Below, piece by piece: positions 1 through 8,265 of a stretch of 64,000 bases of DNA. The position numbers and the translations under genes were made by a program. This DNA is from Ww85 sp963745765. GTDB taxonomy: Bacteria > Desulfobacterota > Desulfobulbia > Desulfobulbales > Desulfocapsaceae. The first letter of the stretch is position 1, and every line of letters begins with the position of its first letter. The stretch covers positions 62,001-126,000 of the forward strand of contig CAVUYQ010000015.1 in NCBI GenBank assembly GCA_963745765.1. Direction: 5' to 3'. The notes beneath the pieces are model-generated. The model was not told where the DNA came from. It made no database searches and was given only the letters and a program-made list of their open reading frames with translations.

Positions 1-2
1 TC

Positions 3-83
3 TCCCGGTTGTACCAGTTGTCCGGGGACTTTGCCGGGCGCACCGTAAAACGAATATGCAACGGCCTGCCTGCAGTGGGCTAA
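3..83 (+). CDS. 3' end of an unidentified gene (partial)
   Basis: The frame entering from the left edge is open for 26 codons and stops at TAA 81-83, 29 bases before the GtrA-family gene. The visible tail reads SRLYQLSGDFAG and ends LPAVG. It is too short to assign a family. GtrA genes often follow glycosyltransferase genes, but nothing in this tail shows that. The other two forward frames also stop nearby, so frame choice rests on the residue composition alone. Confidence 0.25.
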   Translation, partial: SRLYQLSGDFAGRTVKRICNGLPAVG

Positions 84-112
84 AACCTAATCCTTTACAT
101 CAGTGATGAGCC

Positions 113-580
113 ATGATTGACTCCGGGAATATGATTCAGTTTATCAAGTATGCCATCGCCGGGGGTCTGGCGACAGTGACACACATCGTGATCTTTCACC
201 TTGTTGCCTGGAAAATGTTTCCCGCCCTGCAGGAGCATGATCACGCCGTTCAATTCTTCAAGCTGCCGATCAGAAAGATCAACGATGCCCAACGGGCCAG
301 AAATTCAATGATCAGCAATACGATCGCCTTTCTGTTTGCCAATATGGTTGCCTATATCACTAATATCTTATGGGTGTTTCAGCGGGGCAGACACCCGATT
401 GTTATTGAAATACTTCTTTTCTATGCGGTTTCCGGACTCAGTGTCTTTCTTGGAACCATATTGATGGGCGTCTTGATCAAGCGCTTTGGCATGCTGACAA
501 CCTACGCCTTCGCCTCCAATATCGTCACCGCCGTTCTGATTAATTATGCGGTGCGGAAATATTTTATTTTTCAGGGTTGA
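113..580 (+). CDS. GtrA-family membrane protein
   Basis: This 155-residue protein has the four-helix layout of the GtrA/DPMS family, with hydrophobic segments near residues 9-32, 68-89, 97-121 and 129-147. Early residues include IQFIKYAIAGGLAT, and the end RKYFIF is typical of the family. GtrA proteins are thought to move or present polyprenyl-linked sugars at the inner membrane, usually with a glycosyltransferase. An insert of about 30 polar residues between helices 1 and 2 is longer than usual. The ATG at 113 is 30 bases after the preceding partial frame and 36 bases separate its stop from pyrF. The substrate cannot be told from sequence. Confidence 0.85.
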   Translation: MIDSGNMIQFIKYAIAGGLATVTHIVIFHLVAWKMFPALQEHDHAVQFFKLPIRKINDAQRARNSMISNTIAFLFANMVAYITNILWVFQRGRHPIVIEILLFYAVSGLSVFLGTILMGVLIKRFGMLTTYAFASNIVTAVLINYAVRKYFIFQG

Positions 581-616
581 GCGTCGCCCGACAGTAAAAA
601 AAGAATAGGGAACAGT

Positions 617-1326
617 ATGAAGAAAGATATTGCTTTACGAGACAGGATAATCGTGGCACTGGACGTGGAGCGTCCGGAAAAGGCCCGGGAGATTGTCAAA
701 ACATGTGAATCACATGTCGGGTTTTTCAAGGTGGGCCTGGAATTATTCATGGCAGACTGGTTTCGTACGGTCGACTGGATTCTCGATCGGGGCCACCAGG
801 TCATGCTTGACCTTAAATTCTTCGATATACCGGAAACCGTCAAACGAGCGGTCGAGCAGGTCAATAATCGCGGCGTGAGTCTGGCTACCATCCATGGAAA
901 TGGACCGATTATCAAGGCAGCCGTTGAAGCACGGGGTGATATGAAACTCCTCGCCGTGACGGTATTGACAAGTTTTGGCGAAGAGGACATGCGTGCCATG
1001 GGGATGACTGGTTCAATTGCCGACCTGGTATATCATCGTGCCCGCACGGCACTCGACCTCGGTTGTGATGGCGTGGTTTCTTCCGGTCTGGAGGCAGGGC
1101 GATTGCGTAAAGGTCTGGGGGAAAAACTGCTGATCGTCACTCCCGGCATCAGGCCGGGTGCTAATATTGAAGAGGCGTATGATGATCAAAAACGGGTTAT
1201 GACGGCCGGAAAAGCCATCGATGCCGGAGCCGATCACGTGGTGGTTGGCAGGCCCGTACCCGGGCAACCGATCCTATCCGGGTTATTGAGCAGATGCAGG
1301 CCGAAATCGCCGTCTCCCTGGTCTGA
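617..1326 (+). CDS. pyrF: Orotidine 5'-phosphate decarboxylase, with a C-terminal frameshift
   Basis: PyrF catalyses the last step of UMP synthesis, decarboxylating OMP. The frame opens with IIVALDVERPEKA and carries the catalytic DLKFFDIPETV motif near residue 56, then LLIVTPGIRP and the phosphate-binding DHVVVGRP. After GRPVPG the frame shifts: the original frame runs on to 1387 in sequence unlike the family, while the next frame reads ATDPIRVIEQMQAEIAVSLV and stops at 1324-1326, a normal PyrF end. One missing G in the GGG run near 1262-1264 explains this. AGGGAA at 607-612 supports the ATG at 617. As the enzyme is normally essential, a sequence error is more likely than a dead gene. Confidence 0.85.
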
Positions 1327-1383
1327 AGATTTTCCAGCGAATCTTTCGGCTCACTATTATATGTGGAGAACAATCAATTTGAG

Positions 1384-1432
1384 TTGACACAAGCAAGAGC
1401 TTTATTACATTTTACTTGCTAAGGTTAGCAAG
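1384..1432 (+). promoter_or_regulatory. Putative sigma-70 promoter and palindrome ahead of the lipoprotein gene
   Basis: TTGACA (1384-1389) and TACATT (1406-1411) are separated by 16 bases. Directly downstream lies CTTGCTAAGGTTAGCAAG (1415-1432), two perfect 8-base arms around GG, placed where a repressor would overlap the transcription start. The downstream gene starts at 1517. Promoter and operator are inferred from spacing and symmetry only. Confidence 0.4.
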
Positions 1433-1516
1433 AGAATTTTCAGTCATGATTTCCGGAGAGGCCTTTACGGTGGTAAGCGTTCTCCGGGTAAAAAAAATTG
1501 TTATGTGGAGGAAACG

Positions 1517-1975
1517 ATGAGATTGATATCACTTGTCCTGGTTGGGGCTATGCTGCTCCTGTTGACGTCGTGTGCAGAGATGGACAGTATGGATAAAGGG
1601 GTAAAAGGTGCGATCGGCGGGGCGGCAGGCGGTGCCTTGATCGGGCAGGCCATAGGACGCAATACCGAGGCAACCCTGATCGGCATGGCTGTTGGTACGA
1701 TGCTTGGCTACATCGTCGGCAACGAGATGGATAAAAGTGACCGGCAGCAGCTGAACCGTGCTTATGAAAGTGCTCCATCCGGACAACCGGTAGCCTGGGT
1801 AAATCCGGACTCGGGCAACAATTATCAGGTTACACCGCATCCCGCATATACCAATCCTTCAACCCACCAGGTCTGCCGAAAAGCGGACATCTATGCAACG
1901 ATCGACGGCAAGTCCGAGAAAACAGTGTCGACTGCCTGCAGAAATGCTCAGGGCGAGTGGGTTCTGACGAACTGA
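1517..1975 (+). CDS. Glycine-zipper outer-membrane lipoprotein (17 kDa surface antigen type)
   Basis: This is a 152-residue lipoprotein. A hydrophobic signal (LISLVLVGAMLLLLTSC) ends in lipobox LTSC with Cys20. Residues 30-75 are a glycine-zipper membrane segment (GAIGGAAGGALIG, then AVGTMLGYIVG), followed by a small beta-rich C-terminal domain with cysteines in QVCRKA and TACRNA. This matches the Rickettsia 17 kDa antigen/SlyB-like group, thought to sit in or brace the outer membrane. The ATG at 1517 is preferred over the GTG at 1505 because TGGAGGA at 1505-1511 is then the ribosome-binding site. A strong hairpin follows the stop. Confidence 0.82.
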   Translation: MRLISLVLVGAMLLLLTSCAEMDSMDKGVKGAIGGAAGGALIGQAIGRNTEATLIGMAVGTMLGYIVGNEMDKSDRQQLNRAYESAPSGQPVAWVNPDSGNNYQVTPHPAYTNPSTHQVCRKADIYATIDGKSEKTVSTACRNAQGEWVLTN

Positions 1976-2351
1976 CCATTTGAAAGTCATGGAATATCCG
2001 GCAGCAAAGCGGATATTCCATGACCTGCATGCAACGCTACCTACCCGGTTCATTTCCCGACTTACCCGAGAAAAGCCTCCTCGCGGGTGGAACCTCCTCA
2101 TTCTTGCTATCCATAGTGCGCCATCGCATTCTGAAAGAAGATTATTTCTTTTTGAAACAATGGTATGTTATCGCCATTGCTGACTCGGCAAAAATTTGCT
2201 CTTCCGATTCTTCTGCAGCAGGTTTTCAGCCGGTTAACAGGTGAGTTACAAGGGATCATCACTGCCGATCGTTAGCTGAATACCACGCGGCGATTGAAAA
2301 TCTGATCTGCTCTGCATTCATCAAGTGCTATAATGGGAAAGCCTGATCGTC
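1976..2351. other. Intergenic stretch with one hairpin
   Basis: The gap between the lipoprotein gene and the MOT1 transporter gene holds the hairpin at 1986-2024 and otherwise nothing I can assign. Short open frames here lack family features and ribosome-binding sites. Confidence 0.5.
1986..2024 (+). terminator. 15-bp perfect hairpin after the lipoprotein gene
   Basis: GTCATGGAATATCCG (1986-2000) and its exact complement (2010-2024) enclose a 9-base loop, starting 11 bases after the lipoprotein stop. No T run follows, so it may protect the 3' end or terminate with help rather than act as a classical intrinsic terminator. Confidence 0.5.
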
Positions 2352-3551
2352 ATGACAGCAACTATCAAATGGAACAGGATGGAATGTGCCGGTTCGCTGG
2401 GCGATCTCGGGACGCTTATTCCTTTAGGAATCGGGTTGATCGTCATCAACGGCCTTGATCCTGTCGGTGTGTTCTGGGGAATTGGTCTGTATTATATCTT
2501 CAGCGGGCTTTACTTTAAAATACCGATTTCCGTTGAACCGATGAAAGTGGTGGCTGCCTATTCGATCGGGGCGGGAATCACGACGTCGCAGATCCATGCT
2601 TCCTGCCTGTGGCTTGGGGTTATCCTTTTTGTTCTGGGGGTCTCAGGCTTGGCGGGATTTATCGGAACGTATGTTCATCGGCCGGTGGTGCGGGGGTTGC
2701 AGCTATCGACGGGAATACTTCTGGTGAGCTATGGCCTTCGTCTCATGATTGGCGTTTCATTGTTCGGCGGGCTTCAATCGCGGGCCGAACCTTTCCTGAG
2801 AGTGCAGGTGTTTGGAGGTATACCGATCGGTATCGCCATCGGGATTTTGCTCGGTGGGCTGACACTGTTGCTGCTGGAGAACAGAAAACTGCCGGCGGCC
2901 CTCGTTATTGTCGCTATTGGCCTGGGGATCGGGATCTTATGGGGAACTCATGACGATGTCTCTGCTATGAAATTGGGACTATACCTGCCGAATATCCTGT
3001 CCGGCGGGTTTCCGAGCGCTGCTGATTTTAATTTTGTTATCCTGGCCCTGGTTCTTCCCCAGATACCCATGACAATGGGCAACGCGGTTATTGCAACTGC
3101 AGATTTGGCAAAACAATATTTTCCCCAGCAGTCATCACGTGTCAGCCACCGGAATCTTTGTTTGTCGATGGCCTTTGCCAATGTCGGTAGTTTCCTGATT
3201 GGCGGTATGCCCATGTGTCATGGGGCCGGTGGCCTCGCCTCGCGATACCGTTTTGGCGGCAGAACGGCGGGGGCCAACCTCATCATTGGTATCCTGCTCG
3301 TCCTGCTTGTTCTTTTTCTTGGACCGCATATCCTTGTTATCATCCACCTTCTGCCGCTGGCAGCCCTTGGCGTCCTGCTCCTTTTTGCCGGACTGCAACT
3401 TGCTTTGACGATAAGTGATATCACCTCCCGATCAGAGCTGTTCATTCCCTTGATGATGCTCGGTATCACCCTGACTGCCAACCTGGCCGTCAGTTTTTTG
3501 GTCGGTGTGGTGCTTTCCTACCTGATGAAATGGCGCAATACGGCGGTCTAA
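2352..3551 (+). CDS. MOT1-family molybdate (or sulfate) transporter
   Basis: This 399-residue inner-membrane protein has 10-12 hydrophobic segments. It has the two motifs typical of MOT1-type oxyanion carriers: SVEPMKVVAAYS near residue 60 and GGMPMCHGAGGLA near residue 285. It opens with AGSLGDLGTLIPLGIGL, also typical. Characterised MOT1 proteins import molybdate with high affinity, while more distant SulP relatives move sulfate. Here the gene converges with a molybdenum-storage protein gene at 3612-4442, which supports molybdate. No strong ribosome-binding site precedes the ATG. It sits in a gap-flanked single-gene unit. Confidence 0.82.
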   Translation: MTATIKWNRMECAGSLGDLGTLIPLGIGLIVINGLDPVGVFWGIGLYYIFSGLYFKIPISVEPMKVVAAYSIGAGITTSQIHASCLWLGVILFVLGVSGLAGFIGTYVHRPVVRGLQLSTGILLVSYGLRLMIGVSLFGGLQSRAEPFLRVQVFGGIPIGIAIGILLGGLTLLLLENRKLPAALVIVAIGLGIGILWGTHDDVSAMKLGLYLPNILSGGFPSAADFNFVILALVLPQIPMTMGNAVIATADLAKQYFPQQSSRVSHRNLCLSMAFANVGSFLIGGMPMCHGAGGLASRYRFGGRTAGANLIIGILLVLLVLFLGPHILVIIHLLPLAALGVLLLFAGLQLALTISDITSRSELFIPLMMLGITLTANLAVSFLVGVVLSYLMKWRNTAV

Positions 3552-3611
3552 AGTTTTAACAGCGGCGTTTTAGCAGGACGTTCATGAACCTCAGGTCAGA
3601 TTGCCATTGTC

Positions 3612-4442
3612 TCATTGTTTATAAATAAATGTCCCGACATGTTCACCATTGAGCGCCCGTGTGAGATTGCCTTCCTTCATGCCGTTAATGATCTGTATTT
3701 TTTCGATCACTTCACTATTCTGGATAATTTCAAGACAGGGGCGTTCAATCACCAGATCATCCTGGTTGCTTTCCAGCAAGTCCCGGGCGCCGATCTCGGC
3801 AATGAATTTCGCTTCGGGATTTTTCTTCGGATCTTCCCGGTAGAGTCCGTCTTCGTCTTTTATAAAGATAATCGTTCTTGACCCGATCAGATCTGCGAGG
3901 ATAGTAAGGCCGACATCGGTGCGGTGAATCGGTATGCGGCCGACTGCCGGTTTGATGGCGAAATAGTCATAGGGAGGCATGCCGTGCATGACGGGGATAA
4001 TGCCCTCACCAAAATAGGTTGGGAGTTTGACAATGTCCGAATGAGAAATCTTGATGCCGCCCCAGGGTGAAAGCAGGGTTGCGATCATCAGGGCATTCTG
4101 TTCCGAGACCATGCTGCCGAATTTTGCTATCACTCCTGTTGGCATTCCCATTTCCAGGCCGATGCTATAGATATGCCGGCTCCTGGTTCCACCTCCGGTA
4201 GTAATCAGCATCTTATGGTCCTGTCGATTTCTGACGATTTCCTTCAGGATACCCGGTAGTGCTTTCGCCCCACGATCACAAATCGACTGGCCACCGATTT
4301 TCATGATGGCAACATCTGGATAGAGCCGCTCCTGGGGTGCAATATCAAGCTTTTCTATAAACTCTTTGCTGACAAGACTCTCTCCCATCAGGCGGCTTTT
4401 TACATGAAGTCGCTTACCATCTTTGTCGCGTACCAGTGGCAT
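3612..4442 (-). CDS. Molybdenum storage protein subunit (MosA/MosB-like)
   Basis: This 276-residue amino-acid-kinase-fold protein resembles the MosA/MosB subunits of Azotobacter MoSto, an ATP-dependent cage that stores polyoxomolybdate. Shared motifs include AIMKIGGQSICDRG (residues 45-58), a glycine-rich TTGGGTRSRHIYSIG loop, GMPPYD, RTDVGLTILADLIG, IFIKDEDGLY and the end NLTRALNGEHVGTFI. UMP kinase shares the fold but lacks the GMPPY and EHVGT features. The ATG at 4442 follows GGGGAGG. MoSto is an alpha3-beta3 hexamer, yet only one subunit gene is visible, so a homohexamer or a distant partner gene is needed. The small gene at 4473-4676 lies directly upstream in the same orientation. Confidence 0.85.
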   Translation of the reverse strand: MPLVRDKDGKRLHVKSRLMGESLVSKEFIEKLDIAPQERLYPDVAIMKIGGQSICDRGAKALPGILKEIVRNRQDHKMLITTGGGTRSRHIYSIGLEMGMPTGVIAKFGSMVSEQNALMIATLLSPWGGIKISHSDIVKLPTYFGEGIIPVMHGMPPYDYFAIKPAVGRIPIHRTDVGLTILADLIGSRTIIFIKDEDGLYREDPKKNPEAKFIAEIGARDLLESNQDDLVIERPCLEIIQNSEVIEKIQIINGMKEGNLTRALNGEHVGTFIYKQ

Positions 4443-4472
4443 GATGCCTCCCCTTGTGAACCATCCTGCTTA

Positions 4473-4676
4473 TTATTCTTTCTTATCCTTGGGTTTTGCC
4501 TTGAGTTCTATCAGTTTTGCCTTGCATTCTCCGGCAATTTGCTCAAGTTCTTTTTTCCTGAAATGGCAGCCGTAAACATTGAGGTCTATATCTGAAACGG
4601 CAAGCACCCTGAAGCGCGGTGTTCGGCTACCTTCTTTTGCTTTTGTTCTTTCACGATAAAATATTTTTCCACTCAT
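4473..4676 (-). CDS. Small basic protein of the molybdenum-storage operon
   Basis: This 67-residue protein starts MSGKIFYRERTKAKEG and ends in a lysine-rich helix (KAKLIELKAKPKDKKE). The ATG at 4676 has AGGAG 6 bases upstream, and the longer open frame to 4754 has no such site. It lies 30 bases upstream of the MosA/B-like gene and is probably co-transcribed. I do not recognise a family. The central part, RFRVLAVSDIDLNVYGCHFRKKEL, has one cysteine and one histidine. A role in loading or regulating the storage cage would be a guess from position. Confidence 0.6.
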   Translation of the reverse strand: MSGKIFYRERTKAKEGSRTPRFRVLAVSDIDLNVYGCHFRKKELEQIAGECKAKLIELKAKPKDKKE

Positions 4677-4778
4677 AGTAACTCTCCTGAATTTAATAAA
4701 GACGGGGTTCAGGTCAACAATAGACATCAAGTTAACGATACACAACAACGTCACTTCAATTTCAGCTTTCGGAGGCTA

Positions 4779-6164
4779 TCAGTCAAAAAGAGGTTTTCCT
4801 TCAACGGGGATTACCGTGTTAAAACCCTGTTCGTTGAGGTTTTTGCTGAATGCAACCAGGGTGTCCTCTTCTCCATGGACGAGAAATACAGTTTTTGGTT
4901 TTTCTTTAAAAGCATTGAGCCATTTGATCAATTCATCACGATCTGCATGGGCTGAGAATGACCCGATCTTGGCTATTTCCGCTTTGACGGCCAGGGTCAG
5001 GCCCATCATCTTGATCTCTTCAGCTCCGTCCAGCAGGATTCTGCCGAGCGTGCCGGGGGCCTGATAGCCGACGAAAAGCACCGTGTTTTTCGGGTTCCAG
5101 ATCCCGTGTTTGAGATGGTGGCGTATGCGGCCGGCGGTGCACATGCCGCTTCCGGCGATAATGATGGCCGGTTCTTCCATCGTATTGGCTTTGCGCGAAT
5201 CGTCAACAGACGGGGTACAGATGAGTCCCGGGAAATCAAACGGTTTATCCGTTCGAGCCCGGGCTTCTTTATCATAGGTATCGATGTGTTTTTTAAAGAC
5301 CTCGGTGATTTTTATGGCAAGCGGGCTGTCCAGGTAGATATCCATTGGCGGGAAATCAGGCTCATCCCGTTTCAACTCGCTCAGGGTGTAGAGAAGTTCC
5401 TGGGTTCGTTCAAGAGCAAAACTTGGAATCAACAGTTTGCCCCCTTTGCGATAGGTGTTTTTGATCTGGTCGTAGAGGAGTTCCTTCCTTGATCCATGAT
5501 CGATATGAACCCTGTCGCCGTAAGTCGATTCGATAAAGACATAATCACCATTCCAGATATAGGTCGGGTCTTCGATGATGGGCACATCCCATTGTCCGAG
5601 ATCACCTGAGAATACCGTTTTTACTTCACTGCCGTCGTCATTGCGGGTAAACAGTTCAACAATGGCTGAGCCCAGGACGTGCCCGGCATCGCACAGCCGG
5701 AAGCTGATACCTTCTGCCGGCTGCATCATGGTGTCGTAGGCCAGGACTTGAATCAGCTCGGCGGTATCTTCGGCATCTTTCAAATTATAGAGGGCAATTC
5801 GTTCAGGCTGTCCTTCCCGCAGTCGCCGTCTGTTTTCATGTTCGGTGTCTTTCTCCTGGATAAAGGCACTGTCTGCAAGCATGATAGGCAGCAGGTCGGC
5901 AGTTGCCGGACTGGCATAGATAGGGCCGCGAAATCCATGTCTGACAAGTTTTGGAAGAAGGCCGCAGTGGTCGATATGGGCATGTGTTGAGATCACGAAA
6001 TCGATCGATTTCGGGTCAAAGGGAAACGGATCATGATTTTTACGGATCAACGCCTTGTTTCCCTGAAACATGCCGCAGTCAACGAGAAAGCGAGATGAGC
6101 CGTTTTCCACAAGATGACACGATCCGGTAACAACCCCGGCAGCGCCATGACAGGTAATTTGCAT
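4779..6164 (-). CDS. Metallo-beta-lactamase-fold beta-CASP ribonuclease
   Basis: This 461-residue protein has the full MBL/beta-CASP plan of CPSF73-like bacterial RNases. The order is GVVTGSCHLVE, the metal motif STHAHIDHCG (about residue 56), GHVLGS, SGDLG, then the beta-CASP insert with PSFALERTQELLY and GSGMCTAGRIRHH, and finally SAHADRDEL and VFLVHGE. These are the metal ligands of an active zinc-dependent RNA nuclease (COG1236). The ATG at 6164 follows AAAGGAGAAATATC, so the longer frame to 6218 is not used. It is monocistronic. Its RNA substrate is unknown. It could process mRNA or degrade structured RNA. Confidence 0.9.
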   Translation of the reverse strand: MQITCHGAAGVVTGSCHLVENGSSRFLVDCGMFQGNKALIRKNHDPFPFDPKSIDFVISTHAHIDHCGLLPKLVRHGFRGPIYASPATADLLPIMLADSAFIQEKDTEHENRRRLREGQPERIALYNLKDAEDTAELIQVLAYDTMMQPAEGISFRLCDAGHVLGSAIVELFTRNDDGSEVKTVFSGDLGQWDVPIIEDPTYIWNGDYVFIESTYGDRVHIDHGSRKELLYDQIKNTYRKGGKLLIPSFALERTQELLYTLSELKRDEPDFPPMDIYLDSPLAIKITEVFKKHIDTYDKEARARTDKPFDFPGLICTPSVDDSRKANTMEEPAIIIAGSGMCTAGRIRHHLKHGIWNPKNTVLFVGYQAPGTLGRILLDGAEEIKMMGLTLAVKAEIAKIGSFSAHADRDELIKWLNAFKEKPKTVFLVHGEEDTLVAFSKNLNEQGFNTVIPVEGKPLFD

Positions 6165-6282
6165 GATATTTCTCCTTTGAGCATATGAATAATAAGAATA
6201 GATACGCCACGTTACCATGGATCAGATCATAATGCACCAGCGCTGAAGTGATTTTACCCGGACGGCGGTTGGTCCGGTTCAT

Positions 6283-6708
6283 GTTATCAGCGGCTTCGGG
6301 ATCGACATCTGGTCATTTGACCGGGCCTGGCACCGGGGCTCCTGCTGTGTGGTTCCCTGGCCGCCGGGTTGACGGGCGGACTGATCCTGGTACCGCTTCT
6401 GCTGCCGTGGCTGCCGGGCAGACCGTTTGCCCTGAAAGGGCTGTTTTCGGGAGCCGGATGCTGCGTGATTCTGCTTGTTCTGCTGAAAAATCCGCTATCA
6501 GTCCTTGAGCAGGTCGCCCTTTTTCTGGGAGCGGTTGTGATCAGCTCCTATCTTGGCATGAATTTTACCGGTTCATCGCCGTTTACCTCGCCTTCAGGCG
6601 TTGAATGGGAGATGAAAAGGGCGATAGGGCCATGGTCCAGAGCAGCAGTAATGCTGTCAGGCCTGCGTAGGAATAGAAATCGCGTTCCCATCCGTGTTCG
6701 TGAACGGT
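6283..6708 (+). pseudogene. Decayed C-terminal remnant of an HgcA-like membrane corrinoid protein
   Basis: A frame open from 6321 reads two or three membrane helices with LLPWLPGRPFALKG between them and then SSYLGMNFTGSSPFTSPSGV and EMKRA. As I recall the family, this pattern marks the membrane domain of HgcA-type corrinoid proteins (CdhD/CFeSP relatives, including the mercury-methylation protein). The cobalamin domain is absent: upstream is a stop, and the preceding piece appears in another frame (GFGIDIWSFDRAWHRG from about 6283). No hgcB-like ferredoxin follows. The 3' part overlaps the convergent gene ending at 6583. It looks like a truncated, frameshifted remnant. Family assignment is from memory of motifs, so moderate confidence. 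Confidence 0.45.
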
Positions 6709-7486
6709 AGTGACATATACTGTGTCACGACCGGTGAAATATCCGTTCAATGAAATGGTGGCATCCCGTGCCGGGAGATTGCCGTCCACCTGCAACCGTT
6801 CTTTCGTGAAAATTTCTATGGTTCCGCTTTTCTGGTCATAGCGGCAGCGGTCAAACCCGACTGCTCTGCCGGTCCGCTGTTCTTCCAGCCTCAGCGTTTT
6901 GACATAGTGATTATCTGCCTGCAGCGGACCGCTGAAAAAAACAAGCGGAAGAAAAAGATAGAACGCCAGCAGGAAAGCGGAACCAAGGAAACGGTTGGTG
7001 GAGAAAACCAGTTCAACAGGGATTGCCCGATCACGCCAGCCGTACAGGACAATAGTTATCAGACCGATAATACTCAGGATCAGTGTCAGGTTGTTTTCCG
7101 GCCAGAACAGCTGAAATTGTGAGAGATGCCAATTGAACGGCGCAAAAAAGTGAACGCCGTTGGCCCATTTGGTCTGACTGGCGTCAAGCAGAAGGTGAGC
7201 CGCACTGTTGAGTGCAAGAAGACACAAAGATATGTCCGCTCTGCCTTGCAAGCAGGGCGATTGCTGCGCTGAGCAGCAGGCAGAAAAAGAGCGAGGCCTG
7301 AATTATGCAATAGATGCGCAGGTCAATGAGATCAATACCAGGAATCAGGGAAGGCGCAAACCGTTGGATGATCCAGGGCAGATCGGGAATAACGCAGCCG
7401 AGACCAAGCCATTTGATGTCAGCTTTGCTATCGAGCAGTTTCCAGGGAAGTGCCTGGGTGCCGAAATGAGCGAGCGTGTTTGGCAT
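6583..7486 (-). CDS. Membrane protein of YdjM-like metal-dependent hydrolase type, frameshifted
   Basis: Two frames join into one protein of about 300 residues. The first (start 7486) opens MPNTLAHFGTQALPW, then GLGCVIPDLPWI and a membrane helix. The second (end 6583) continues LNSAAHLLLDASQTKW, several helices and a periplasmic loop. The early His/Asp residues (LAHFG, IPDLPW, HLLLD) fit the membrane-bound YdjM-type hydrolases. The shift lies near 7240-7250, where ALLAR in one frame meets QGRADIS in the other, consistent with a one-base indel. Its tail overlaps the opposite-strand HgcA-like remnant by about 125 bases. Function is unknown. The start sits 11 bases downstream of surE in the same direction. 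Confidence 0.6.
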
Positions 7487-7497
7487 GGCAGATATGC

Positions 7498-8265
7498 TTA
7501 AGGCGCGGGTGGGAGTGCTATGCTCTCGAGGTTGAGATCATCTTTGAAATAGTTGATCCCTTCGTGGTTGGTTGCATCGAGATGGATCGGGGTTACGGAA
7601 ACAAAACCGTTCCCCACGGCATGAACGTCCGTATCCAGTCCAGCATCCAGAAGCGGTGTGCCGCCGCCTATCCAGTAGTGTATGCGGCCGTGCGGGTCAA
7701 CCACTTCCTGGACAGCCTGTTTCCAGATGCGGCGACCCTGCCGGGTTACACGTAGTCCGCGGATCTTCGCATCTCCGGGAATATTAATATTCATCAAGGT
7801 ATTGGCTGGAAGGCCGTAGGCCATGGTTCTCATTGACAGTTCCCGGATGATGTCAGCCGCATCATGATAGGAAAAAGGCGGTTCGCCGGCGAGCGATACG
7901 GCAAGCGACGGGACCGAGTACATGGTTCCCTCTATGGCTGCGGAAACGGTGCCGGAATAGGAAATGTCATCGCCGATATTCGGACCGCTGTTGATCCCTG
8001 AGACGAGAAGGTCCGGCAGACGAAGAAGAACCTTCGTCAGACCGATGGCCACGCAATCCGTCGGCGTTCCGTCGAGGCAATAGGTGTCCTCGGCAAGATG
8101 CGTCAGGCGCAGTGGACGGTTCATGGTCAGGGCGTGGGAGATGGCGGAGTTATCGCGGTCCGGGGCTACGGTGATTACCCGTCCCAGAGTGGTCAAGGCC
8201 TCCTTCAAGGCTGAGATGCCGGGACTATGGATGCCGTCGTCATTGGTTATCAGAATCGTTTTCAT
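7498..8265 (-). CDS. surE: 5'/3'-nucleotidase SurE
   Basis: SurE removes phosphate from nucleoside 5'- and 3'-monophosphates and short polyphosphates and is linked to stationary-phase survival. The 255-residue protein opens with the diagnostic MKTILITNDDGIHSPG, followed by APDRDNSAISHALTM, the metal loop SGINSGPNIGDDISYSGTV and NINIPG. The ATG at 8265 gives the standard N-terminus. It lies inside the last codons of the upstream ilvY (26-base overlap), so the two are translationally coupled. The next gene starts 11 bases downstream. An unusual partner for ilvY, but the enzyme itself is ordinary. Confidence 0.95.
   Translation of the reverse strand: MKTILITNDDGIHSPGISALKEALTTLGRVITVAPDRDNSAISHALTMNRPLRLTHLAEDTYCLDGTPTDCVAIGLTKVLLRLPDLLVSGINSGPNIGDDISYSGTVSAAIEGTMYSVPSLAVSLAGEPPFSYHDAADIIRELSMRTMAYGLPANTLMNINIPGDAKIRGLRVTRQGRRIWKQAVQEVVDPHGRIHYWIGGGTPLLDAGLDTDVHAVGNGFVSVTPIHLDATNHEGINYFKDDLNLESIALPPAP

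Noticed and set aside
1327..1387. Extension of pyrF to the stop at 1387
   Set aside because: The residues after 1264 in that frame do not resemble PyrF, whereas the shifted frame gives the family's normal C-terminus ending at 1326.
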